Origin: Flaveria trinervia
Lineage: Eukaryota; Streptophyta; Magnoliopsida; Asterales; Asteraceae
DNA length: 64,000 nucleotides
NCBI GenBank assembly: GCA_025506515.1
Contig: CM046443.1
Location: 20,552,700 to 20,616,699, forward strand
Direction: 5' to 3'
The notes beneath the pieces are model-generated. The model saw only the letters and a list, made by a program, of their open reading frames with translations. It did not search any database and was not told where the DNA came from. The position numbers and the translations under genes were made by a program. Shown here piece after piece: positions 33,871 to 44,511 of this stretch; within the stretch, counting starts at the first letter, position 1, and each line of letters opens with the position of its first letter.

Positions 33871-33977
33871 TTGACTTCCAAGAAAACTACTTTTTGAGCA
33901 AAAGTAAACTACTTTTGATATCCGAATTTAAAAGTTTATCCTCTTTCATTAAACTTTATCTGAAATCCTTTTTCACT

Positions 33978-33983
33978 TATAAA
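33978..33983 (+). promoter_or_regulatory. Candidate TATA box for S4 ORF3
   Basis: TATAAA (context CACTTATAAACCC) lies 112 bp before the ORF3 ATG at 34090. A CT-rich leader follows, and the palindrome array lies upstream. S5 has the equivalent box 120 bp before its ATG. Confidence 0.5.
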
Positions 33984-34089
33984 CCCAACGGTTTCCCCCT
34001 CTTTCTATCATCTCCTTCTTCCTCCAGACCTAAAACCCCAAATTTCTCTCTAAAATTTCTTTCTTTCTTCATCCTGAAGCTTCCTCAAA

Positions 34090-37000
34090 ATGGCCAACCT
34101 TATCCGCAGAAATGATCCGAACTTTACCATGTAGTTTCATAGGCAACAAACCATTGATCCTACTCTTGGATCAACTGCTAGAATTTTGGAAGACCTGCCA
34201 AGAGGTCGTCATGGATGGGGAGAAGGCACTGTCTGCCACACTGCAGGGGAGAATAGTCTTCATCACTCCGGACATCATCAACATGCATCTTCAGCTGGAT
34301 GATGAAGAAGATGAGGTGTTCTTTCCAAAGAAGTTGTTAACCAGTCCTTTGAGTAGATGGGCTATGAGGGAGACTTCTCTGTCAAGACCTTCAGGAAAGG
34401 GAAGGTCTCATCCCAATGGAAATTCCTGCTCCATGTGGTTATCCACAGCTTATCAAACAAGCATGGTGGATGGGACCAGATTCCTGAAGATCTCTCCTTC
34501 ATTGTTCATGGGATGGTTCAGAGAGTCAAGTTCAGGTTCTCTTAGTTTGTTTATACAAATCTGCTTGCAAACTTGGACTCCTTAGAGTACTATATGTTCC
34601 CTAGATATGTTCAATACATTCTTAACTATGAACTGGGCTCATAGCTAAGGGGAACAGGTAATACTCTTAAATTGAGACAGATGAAGCCCATCATCTTTAA
34701 AATACTAAGAAAGCCCACTATTGGCTTCTTTGGGGTAGAAACAACCCTTGTCCCAAAAATGTTAGAGCTCATTGCTCAAGGTGACAACCTAGCAGCACCA
34801 GCTAGTGTTGAACCCACACTTTCTACATCCCAACCACCTCAACAGCCACAAATCACCCTCACCTACCAAAGAAAACACAAAAGAACCCCTACACAGACTA
34901 TTCAGTCTGTACAGGTCCCCATACACTCACCCACACAGGAAGAAGTGGACATTGGAGCTCCCACTTCTCCTAAGGAGCAGACCACTCCCATTCCTTCAAT
35001 AATCAGTGTTGAGGTTCCTCATGCTCAGCCTGATGAACTCATAAGCCCAAATGCGTTAAGCCATCACTCTGAGTCTCAACACTCAAGTGATCAACCTTAA
35101 GGGGACAGTTACCATCCCTAGCCTTTGGACTTAAACCAACCAATCCCCAATCTTGACTTCTACACTAATGAAGATCCAGGTTTCAATGAGTACCATGATT
35201 CTCTCTTCTTTTCCCCTACTCAAAGAGAGATGAGTGCTCCTGAGTCTCCTACTTCTAGCCCACATCAGTCACTTACTACTGAGGTGGACATTTTGAACTG
35301 TTCCGGATGTCCATATGGAAGAGGCTCTCACTTTTGCAAGTGATTACATCATTAAGACCTCAACCATGGTAACTCAGCCCACTGACATCTCAACTGAGGC
35401 TGACAGTGAGCAGAGGAGATTCAACAGCCAAGAACCTGAAGCTGGTGGTGAGAGAGAGGACTTTGGTCCAATCATCTCATCCCCCAATGATTCTTCTGAT
35501 GAAGATGAGGGGAATTTAAGACTAAATTTGCAAAACTGCCTAAAAGATGCACCTATTTAGTCTCCAAGGTTAGTCATCTTGCATCTCAAGTGACTACCTT
35601 GCAAAACAGGGTCAATGATCAGCAACTTGCGATTTCTTATCTTAAGGAAAAACTAGTTGGGAGACTTTTAAGAGGAGCTCAACCAGGAACACAAGAACCT
35701 GTGGATGTGATTCGCCTAACTTCTAGTTCACCTATGCAAGAGGGTGATGCTACCAAAAAGGGGGAGAAAGTCATTACAATCACAGAACCTGGGAGTTCTT
35801 CAAAGAGTGTGGACATTAAGGACTCACCATCCTCACTTGTAATTGTGCACACTCAGCAACTTCCTCAAGTTCACATTGATGTGGAATCTATAGACTCCTA
35901 CATATAGAGTTTGTTTGAGGAAGTAATACCAAGGGCTATGTCATCTCCACCATCTTCAAATCACATCATTGGATGGAGTTATGATAGCAACAGAAAAGCC
36001 CTCATCATTCATAAAGTCCAAGGGTAGCAAGAGGTCTTCAATTTTCAGACCTTGAACTTCTATGAAGGTCTGGATCTAGTCAACATGCCACTTGTCAACC
36101 CAAGCCAATCAAGACAAGTTGACAGGCTGGCTCAAAGAATCCAAGACAGGATCACTGCAGAGTTCAATTTCAGAAGGAGACTAAGGCAATCAGGCAATGC
36201 CATCGGTCAACTGGATGTTGAGGCAGACCCTAAGATTAGTTTCATGGGGGAAACCTTGACTGAAGGCCCAGTGGCAGAACCTGAGAGCCATGTCTCATCA
36301 TCATCAACTGCTGCAGAGATTCATACCTTTATTGAGACACCTGCTAGTGAAGGTGCTTCTCAACCTCTCTCTAGCCAGAGCTCCAAGCAATGAAGGCCAA
36401 AGCTCTTTCCACCCTGAGTCACAAAGGTCTGTGAGTGACAAAGGGAAAAGAAAGATGACATCTGAGGAGATTGAGGAGGAGGAGAGAGAGACGAAAAGGA
36501 AGCTGATGGGAGAAAGTTTCTCTTCTGGGTCTGCAAGGCTTATGGAAACTACTATCAAGGCTGCCCCCAGACCAAACACTCAAGATGATGAGTTGAGGGC
36601 AGTCAGGATCAACTACTTGCAGACCATGAACTATGACATTGACAATGTCATTTCTCTCCCCTTAGAGGAGTTAAATGAACTGGTTGACAGAGAAAGTCAA
36701 AGGAGAAGAAAGAGGCAAAAGATGTTGAACTACTGGTACAAATGAAAGAAGAAAGAAGAAAGAAGAAAGAAGAAATTATATAAGCATGTGCCCACTCTCT
36801 CCCCAGATCAAGAAAGTCCTACACATAAGGATGTGGTTCAACAAGAACCTCAGGTTGACAAAAAAGAAGACAGGATCAACTACCTGAGTGTCATAGGCCT
36901 CTATCAGGCAGATACACTTCTTTCCTATCCTATGACTATGTTGAGTTTGAGTATATCAAACAACTTGAACTTAAGATAGTCATAGAAAGAAAGACTACCA

Positions 37001-37800
37001 AAAGGAAATTAAGGGAAGAAGCTGCTAAGTCAAGAGCCATCATCCAGAAGAGCATGAAGAAGTCTGCAGATAGGCAAAGGATGATGAGCTTCTTGAAGCT
37101 GTATGGATTCTCCAAAAGGAGACTTGGCCCTATGTCTCTATCCACCATGAATGAGCATATCAGGGTAATCAAGCATAAGATCAAGAGCGGAAAGCTAATT
37201 GACTTACACTCCCCTCCAAGTCAAGCTCCACCTGAAGTGGAGGTTAAGGTTGAACAACTAGAGACAACACAACCTGGACCTCCTGCTAAATCTCAGCAAG
37301 CTTCATCTTTTGATCCACAGTAGGTTCAGACTCCCTCTCCTTCTAAACCTGTGAGAGAGGAAGACCCAACTAAGAAAGACAAAGAAGATCAATCAGGTAC
37401 TACAGGCCAGTCTTCTTAGTTAAAAAGAACAAAGAGAAAGAAAAGGATGGCTTCAAAGCCAAAGCCAAAGAAGAAGAAAGATACATCCTTTTCTGAACCT
37501 CGGGATGAGTCAGAACATCTTGAGGATGTGCAGCCAGAGGATGCTATATCAACTCCTAATCAAGCAGCTCCTCTAGCAGCAGGAAGACCCATCTTGTCCT
37601 GGACATACACTACAAATCCGGAAAGATGGCATGTCATTAGTGATCAAGGAATTGAGGATGTCTACACATGGCAGGACATGTTCAATCTGCCTCTACATGA
37701 TCTCTTTGATATGAGAAGATATTTTGAGAGTCTGAGTGATACTGATCATCTCATAAAGAAAGGGATGGTCATCATCATAATAAGGACTGTTGATATCTGA
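34090..37800 (+). pseudogene. S4 ORF3 (Sirevirus third ORF)
   Basis: ATG 34090 begins M-A-N-L-I-R-R-N-D-P-N-F-T-M, then a TAG where S5 has CAG, and a deletion of about 115 bp relative to S5. The conserved N-terminal domain continues (L-E-F-W-K-T-C, H-L-Q-L-D-D-E, to about 34640). Then come a Pro/Ser/Thr-rich region (34780-35560) and a short coiled coil (35590-35660). Basic clusters follow (G-K-R-K-M and R-R-R-K-R-Q-K near 36440-36720; K-P-K-P-K-K-K-K near 37460). The C-terminal block G-R-P-I-L-S-W-T-Y (about 37590) ends at 37800. No membrane segment is seen. Stops and shifts break it into about ten pieces. Confidence 0.75.
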
Positions 37801-37831
37801 AGTCTTCAAAGAGTTTTGGTAGCATCAGCCT

Positions 37832-37841
37832 AGGGGGAGTT
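37832..37841 (+). other. S4 polypurine tract
   Basis: AGGGGGAG directly before the TG of the 3' LTR. Expected primer for plus-strand DNA synthesis. Confidence 0.75.
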
Positions 37842-38667
37842 TGTAAGGAATACATATTAAGGCTGATGCAACTCAAACACTTCAAGTCTCCTGCATGCTG
37901 CACAAGTGCATTGAAGAAGAATGCTTTGGAAGTTTAACACATGAAATAAAAATATTCCAAGTGTGAAATCTTCCGAAGCCAAGACCAATATCTTTCGAAG
38001 CCAAAGATGAAGTCTTCCGAAGCTTCAGAGACAAAGTCTTTCGAAGCTTCAGAGACAAAGTCTTCCGAAGCTCAACTCTTGGAGACAGATTTCTTCCAAA
38101 GACTTTTAATGTACATGCTTTATCTGATGTACTTTACATAAAGCTGGACCACTTTCCACTGCAACTCTATAAAGTCACCAACTTGCATGAGTTGGTGAAA
38201 AGGTCCATGCTTTTAGTAACTATACATTGAGGTCTTGAGTCTGTAACTTTCTACTTCATGTACTTTATCCTTTTTATAATATATTAGGATGTGAGCTATG
38301 GCATGTCATTGTCACAAGTCAAAAGGCAATCTGCCTTTTGACTCTACAATTGATTTTGTGTTGTGTATAGTCAATTGTGTCCAGCTAGCCTTCAAAGTAT
38401 GGCTGACTATAGGATTAGTATATGTATCTCAAGTACTTGTAACTTTCCTTTATGCTTTGTAACACTTGTAAAAGAACTTGAGAAGGCAATATACTACAAT
38501 CTTGAAAACCATCTCCTTGTGTATTTTGCTATCTTGTTATGTCTCTTATTTACTTGTGTTCTTTGTATCATCTCTTGTGGTTAATCTAGTCTTACTGTTT
38601 GATTAGTCTAGTTAATCTCCTCTTTGTGTTGTTGTGTTGTAAGTGACCACCATTCACCGGTCCTGCA
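37842..38667 (+). repeat. S4 3' LTR
   Basis: 826 bp from TGTAAGGAATAC to CCGGTCCTGCA, with TG/CA ends. The CTTCCGAAG cluster is at about 37965-38095. A TATA-like CTATAAAG is at about 38167-38174 and a second AT-rich box near 38275. The last 60 bp match the S4 5' remnant, and the whole aligns with the S5 5' LTR apart from one block. Confidence 0.9.
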
Positions 38668-38689
38668 AAAAATAATATGAAAACTAATA

Positions 38690-39330
38690 ACAATACATAA
38701 TTCATAAGAAAACTAGCATCAATTGTTAGGGCGAAGTGTGACAATACGTTCCACCATACCCGCTTTAATAGAGTTGTACGCTTACAGTTATGTATTTGTC
38801 GAGCATTAGTTTCGCTAATTTCCCGTTTGTCGATAGACAAGTATACACTAATAACACGATCTTTGTCTCTTAAAATCATGTTATGTAACATTACACACAC
38901 GTACATAATAGTTCTTATTTCGCTTCCATGCCCATGTTTGATGTTTCATAATATTCTACCATTGCTTAAGGACACCGAAAGCCAGTTTCACATCCTTGCT
39001 TGTAGATTCTTGCGCTTATTTAGATCTTGCCCTATTCCTATTTTCTGGGCACGTAAACTATTTAACAAAATAGGACACTCGAGGTATATACCATTAGCTA
39101 GATAATACTTGTGCTTATATTATGTTTCTCGAAGATAGAATGAAAAATCACGTGCAACTTCGTTTATGATGTTGTTGAATATCTATGACTAGTGAAGTAT
39201 GTTGATGTTGTAGTTTTGATCATGCAACTTCAAATAAGGCATGCCAAATCCACCGATCCTGTGATGCCATCACTTCGATCATTTTTGTTAGACATAGATG
39301 ATCACTTCTCATGTACTGCTTCACCCTACT
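38690..39330 (-). pseudogene. PIF/Harbinger transposase relic
   Basis: The minus strand carries, in shifting frames, pieces of a Plant_tran/HARBI1-like DDE nuclease: E-V-M-A-S-Q-D-R-W-I-W-H-A near 39285-39245, then Y-L-A-N-G-I-Y near 39100, and near the end C-V-M-L-H-N-M-I-L-R-D at about 38895-38865. These resemble the usual order (A-S-x-D-x-W-I-W-H-A, Y-Y-L-A-D-G-I-Y-P, H-N-M-I-I-E-D). Stops lie between them, and the start of the protein and terminal repeats are not found. The S4 LTR ends at 38667, just past the C-terminal side. Confidence 0.7.
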
Positions 39331-39938
39331 GAGTACCGAGTAGTCGACCAAATAAGCTGAGTTTTACAACACACACATATACAGTTAGGATCATCGAACT
39401 ACTATTTTTAGAATTATAAGAACTAATATTAATAGTTTATATATTTTTTAATTTTATACTTTGTACACACAATTGTGTTTGTTTATATAGATTAAAATCA
39501 TCAAAAAACATAATAATCAATCAAAATAATGCTACATATGTTTCTAATCTTTTTAATGATCCTAACTTTTTCCATAATAACAAATACTTTATTTTTTAAT
39601 TTAAATATAATATTGCTATATATTTTTTAATTTAAAAAACTTTACATGTGAGCCTTGGTGAATTGCTTGGGCACCCATGTAGTTACCATTATACAGTGGT
39701 CAAGAGAAGGATAAGGCTCTTGGCCATAACCACACTTAGTTGCCTCAGCCATTATAACATCCGCATATTTTCAAACTAAAAATCCAAACCCAAACCCATT
39801 TGATTCAATCTTGTAAATCAAATTCATTATTTAGTCATTATATATATATTTTTTTATGTTCCAAATATAATAACTATGTCCTTAATCAATTTTATTAATC
39901 TTCTAATTTATAAAATAAATTTTATAAATTTTGAAAGG

Positions 39939-39969
<31 letters not shown>

Positions 39970-40516
39970 AGATTTTAAATATGCAATCAAATAAATAATC
40001 AAATTGCAAAGTTTATGTGAGATTTATAAAGTCTATAAAGATTTTATAAAAAAATATGTTGATTAAATTAAAATTAAGGTTTTAATAAATTAAAATTTTA
40101 AATTGTAATTATTCTTTTGTCTATATATTTTATTTAATCTTATATTTATTTCCAATTCCAATCATAATCCTCTTTTGAAAGACTTGTAACTCACCATTAA
40201 CATCATTCATAGCCCTCTCCTAACCTCAATTATAAAAGCAAGCTTTAGGCCTCACTTTTCATTTGCTCATTCACCAAAAATCTCACTCTCATATCTTTCT
40301 TTCATCCATTAGTTTTGATCAATTCAAAACTTACTTTACAAGAAATTTCAAGAATTTTCTAATACTAAGGTAATCTTATATTAATTTTATATTATGCATT
40401 TCTATATTGTTTCAATCATCCTATCATCCAATTGCTCTCATGACTTTATGTTATTACTTTTAATCTTTCTTATACTAAATCTTTTTAATTTTAATCATCA
40501 TCATTTCATCATTAAC
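39331..40516. other. AT-rich unassigned stretch with promoter-like segment
   Basis: No coding sequence. Contains an (AT)n run at 39945-39969. Near the right end TATAAAAG (40231-40238) is followed by a CT/AC-rich transcript-like leader and a donor-like CTAAG/GTAATC at about 40370. This could be a fragment of an unrelated LTR or a host 5' leader. The S5 LTR starts at 40517. Confidence 0.35.
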
Positions 40517-41141
40517 TATAGGGAATATGCATAGAGGCTAAAGCAACCAAAGTCTTTCTGCATGCATGCTGCATAAGTACCGAAGAAGAATTGCTTTATC
40601 TGATGTATTATTCCATGAAGCTGGACACTTGTCCGCTGTATCTCTGTAAAGTCACCAACTTACATGAGTTGGTGAAAAGGTCCATGCTTTTGGTACTATA
40701 CATTGAGTTCTTGAGTTTGTAACTTTCTACTTCATGTACTTTATCTTTTTTTGTAATATATAAGGATGTGAGCTATGGCATGTCATAGTCACAAAGTCAA
40801 AAAGGAAATCTGCCTTTTTGACTTTACAATTGATTTTGTTTTGAGTCTAGTCAATTGTATCCAGCTGGCTTTCATAGTATGGCCGGCTGTAGGATGTAGT
40901 ATAAGTATCTCATGTTCTTGTATCTTTCCAATATGCTTTGTAACACTTGTAATAGAACATAGAGAAAGCAATATACAACATTCTTGAAAACCATATACTT
41001 GTGCTTTTTTGTTCTGTCTCTTACATTACTTGTGTTCTTAGTATCTTATTGTGGTTAATCTAGTTCACTGTTTGTTTAAGTTTAGTTAATCTTCTCTTTG
41101 TGTTGTTGTGTTGTAAGTGAACCCCCTTCACCGGTCTTGCA
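40517..41141 (+). repeat. S5 5' LTR, lacking the palindrome block
   Basis: 625 bp, ending CCGGTCTTGCA two bases before the primer site. The start TATAGGGAATATGC aligns with TGTAAGGAATACAT of S4, with the TG mutated. Compared with the 826-bp S4 LTR it lacks about 180-200 bp holding the CTTCCGAAG cluster: it passes from AAGTACCGAAGAAG directly to TTGCTTTATCTGATG. Confidence 0.85.
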
Positions 41142-41143
41142 TT

Positions 41144-41155
41144 TGGTATCAGAGC
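41144..41155 (+). other. S5 primer-binding site (tRNA-iMet)
   Basis: TGGTATCAGAGC, two bases after the LTR end. Confidence 0.93.
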
Positions 41156-41949
41156 ATTCGAGGCTCTTGATATAAGATCTCACCATCTTAAAATCCCTCA
41201 CACACACAAATACTAAACTTTTCAAATGGCAGCCATTTCCAAGACTGATATGGAAACTGGAACCATGAACAAGTCCCCACTGATCACTCTTGATGACTTT
41301 GATACCTGGTGCCTGAGAATGGAAGGTTTCATCAGGTCTCTAGACTCAAGAATATGGGAGTCTGTTGAGAATGGACCTTACATACCTAGTACCCCCTCTG
41401 CTACTGGTGTTGGTGTGATCCCCAAGGTTGTGGCAAACTACTCTGATGAAGATAGGAAGAGAGTAGAGATTGATAGAAAAGCCATGACAGCCCTTCAGAC
41501 TGCTCTTCCAAACTCTGTATACAGAGGTTTCAAGAAGTGCAAAACAGCCAAGCAGCTGTGGGATGCACTGAAACTGATGTATAAAGGTTCTTCTGAAGCC
41601 AAGGAGAACAAGAAGGATCTCCTGAAGCAGCGGTTTGAAAACTTCACCTTTAAAACGGGTGAAACCATGACTCAGCAATACTTCAGGTATGTTGAGATTG
41701 TGGATACCCTTGTGGATAGAGGAGTTCCTCTTGAGAACAGGGACATTGTAAGGAAGTTCATGTCCTCACTTCCTAGGCAGTGGACACACTACTGTGTGGT
41801 GATCAAGAGGATTGAGAATCTAAAAACTCTCACTCTGATAGAGTTATATGGGATTCTCAGTGGCTACCAGATAGAGATGAACATGCAAGGTTCATCTGGC
41901 AACTCCAATAATCAAATGGGTTCAGCCCTGCATGTGGTTGAAAGGGATA

Positions 41950-44511
41950 TGTGACATCCGTCACCTTAAGGTCCGTCGAACGACATAAATAACATAGAAA
42001 TTTTAATTATTCTTCCTTTTCTTCATGAACTCCTGCTTTAAGGAATCATGTCTGCTTATTTTTCCCTTGTGCATGTACTTCCTTCGAGAACGTGTGTTAA
42101 GCATAAAATTTTATAAATTTCATCACCATTACCACCAAATATATCATTTTTAATTTCGACCATTGTCATTAATAAAACCATTTTAGGCTATCAAATGCCA
42201 TTAAACACGCTTTTAACCGTAATATAACGAACATTTTAAGATCGTAATCAACCGAAACAAATTTTGGGAAACTCGAGGGTTAAGTGCAGGGACTAAACTT
42301 GTAATTTTGCAAACCTGGGCTGGGTATATAAACCCCATTCCCAGCCATTTATCCTCATCTTCATCTTCTTCACCTTCAACATTTTCTCCACTTTCTCTCT
42401 CGATCTAGCACCTAAAATCGTCACGTTTGTCGCGTTTTCACTGCCAATCTTGGGTATTATCGTGTATACGCGATCCTAGCAGGTAGACAACCTTGTTCAA
42501 CCCGTTTTTGGTTCGGTTTTACTGCTGCGTTTTCTAGGGTTTCGGGTGCTCAGGTTCATCCGAGCACATGAGGTTGAGTGGGTGCGTGTGAGGTCTTATG
42601 CTTGTGTTTCATGTTTGTGTATGTTGTTGAGTGTTTCTGGAAGTCCTCGTGGTATAAAACTCGCGTTAGAGCGGCCCGGGGGCTGCTCAGCCCGACCACA
42701 GTCGCGATTCTGCAGTTCAGGCGACTGGGTCTGTCATGCGATTGAGCCGTGCGACTGAGTGAGTCGTGCGACTAAATCATGCGTCTAAGTCAATCGTGCG
42801 ACTGAGTTGTGCGACTAGGCATGTCGTGCGACTGGGTGTTTGTATGCGATTGAGTCATGCGTGTGGATGATTGTGTGCGATCGAGTCAGATGACCGACTG
42901 AGTGTATGCGATTGTGCGTGTTTCGCACGACTGGAGTCCAATCGCACGAATGAAGGTTCAATCGCACGAAAGTAGCTAATTCGCACGATTGAGGGTTGAT
43001 TCGTGCGCATGGAGGTTGGGTCGTGCGAATGTGTGTGTTGCGTGGTGCGACTGAGTCCAATCGCACGAATGAAGGTTCAAACGCACGAAAGTAGCTAATT
43101 CACACGATTAAAGGTTGATTCGTACGAATGGAACGTGGGTCGAGCGTCTAGTCCTGTTGCGTGACTGATGATGAGTGTGAATATCCCTTGAACATCTGAT
43201 GATGATAAGGCAACATCAGTAAAAGTGTCATTGCTTGACCCCAAAGATTAAAGTCAACGCTATCAACATGCACATACGATTTCAATTGAAATAAACCTAA
43301 CATTTTACAATTACCGACAACCCATTTGAAACTACAAATACTTAACAAGTGTCATCTTTCATAACAAGGAGATCTTTACAAGGATGTCGTAAGCAATGAC
43401 GACTACTCGTAGTACTTGGATCTACATAAGATCTGATACGTGTGTCCGCTTGTGTGTGTGTGCCACCCACGATCGAACCGATACAACCCGAACCAACCAA
43501 GCATTACTACGCTTTATACATGTCATTAATGCTTGACGATAACTGTCAATAGGTGTTTGACCGTTCTTTTGCACTCAACATTTGGGATACATTGATCTTA
43601 CATACTTACCGCTTAACAAGTGACTTTCGTGGCCCTTTTATGCTTATACTATTTTACAAACATTTACAAACATGGGGGAAAAGTATGCTCGCCCGTTTTC
43701 TATGCTGTACAACATACATACAATTTTCATACAAGGAATCAACGTGATACTGTGTTGCAAGTACTTATCTGATACATGCTTGGGTCTGCTGTGTGGTTCT
43801 ATCTTTGCAACTATTAATTCCAGTGTGGGAACCGACGGTTAGGTATTGGTAGTACTACTGGGTTGACACCCCCACCCTCATGTTGGTATACTAGTTAGTA
43901 CCAACAATAGCCAGGTACGGGTCTTGGGTGAATATACGCCGAGAATTTCTTGTGTACGTCGCTAGGTTTGGTTGCAAAGCTCATGTCATGTGATTTTACT
44001 TGTGTATATAACTGTATTCACGGTATTCCATATCATTTACTTTATACAGCATCACTTACACTTTTATTACTTAAACCTGCGAGCTCACCAACAATTTTGT
44101 TGACCATTTTGAGCATATCTTTTCAGGTGATCAAGCTAGCTGAGGTTCTAGGTGTGCTGCCTTAGTGGAGACCCTAGGATGCATTTTTGGACTAAACATG
44201 TTTGACAAGCAGTTACTTGAACAATGTTGAACTGTGTAAACAATTACAATCTTTTGAAACTTGTTCCCGGGTTGTGGGAATTTACATTACAATTTCATCT
44301 TTATGTGATCATGTGAATCGTTTATCCTGTTATGCATATGGCTATGTTGTCGTGAACATCGACTATACACGACACAAGTCCCCTTGGTGTCGGGTGTCGT
44401 CATGACACGCTTGTCATCATTTTTATTATTGCATCTCTATCGCTTACCATGTGTATGACGATTCCCGTCTCGTCGCAACCCCGTGTTTCCGCTCTTAGCG
44501 GGGGTGTGACA
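41950..44511. mobile_element. 2.56-kb solo LTR inserted in S5 gag
   Basis: S4 shows the uninterrupted target (GAAAGGGATAGCATACAACC). In S5 this is split by a segment starting TGTGACATCC and ending GGTGTGACA, with TG/CA ends. The flanks GGATA (41945-41949) and TGATA (44512-44516) form a five-base duplication with one mismatch. A promoter-like GGGTATATAAACCCC lies near 42326, and no coding domain is present. The size and TGTGACA start suggest a Ty3/Gypsy solo LTR; the family is uncertain. Confidence 0.8.
42715..43160. repeat. CGTGCGACTGAG palindrome array in the solo LTR
   Basis: More than a dozen variants of the S3-type motif (GTCGTGCGACTGGG, CAATCGTGCGACTGAG, CAATCGCACGAATGAAGG). Part of the array is duplicated about 119 bp apart (from about 42928 and 43047). 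It lies downstream of the TATA-like box. Confidence 0.85.

Larger units (their letters stand above)
27631..38667 (+). mobile_element. S4: Sirevirus-type Copia element, defective
   Basis: Remnant 5' LTR, tRNA-Met primer site, gag, pol, spacer with TATA, ORF3, polypurine tract and complete 3' LTR. It is very similar to S5. Internal deletions have removed part of integrase and the RT catalytic box. Between it and the S3 LTR are 163 bp (27468-27630) of AT-rich sequence without recognisable features. Confidence 0.92.

Noticed and set aside
42815..43066. Open frame over the solo-LTR palindrome array
   Set aside because: Low-complexity translation of the repeat; no independent support.
42715..43160. 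Regular short palindromes resembling a CRISPR array
   Set aside because: Units are degenerate, spacing is irregular, and the context is a plant LTR; no cas genes.
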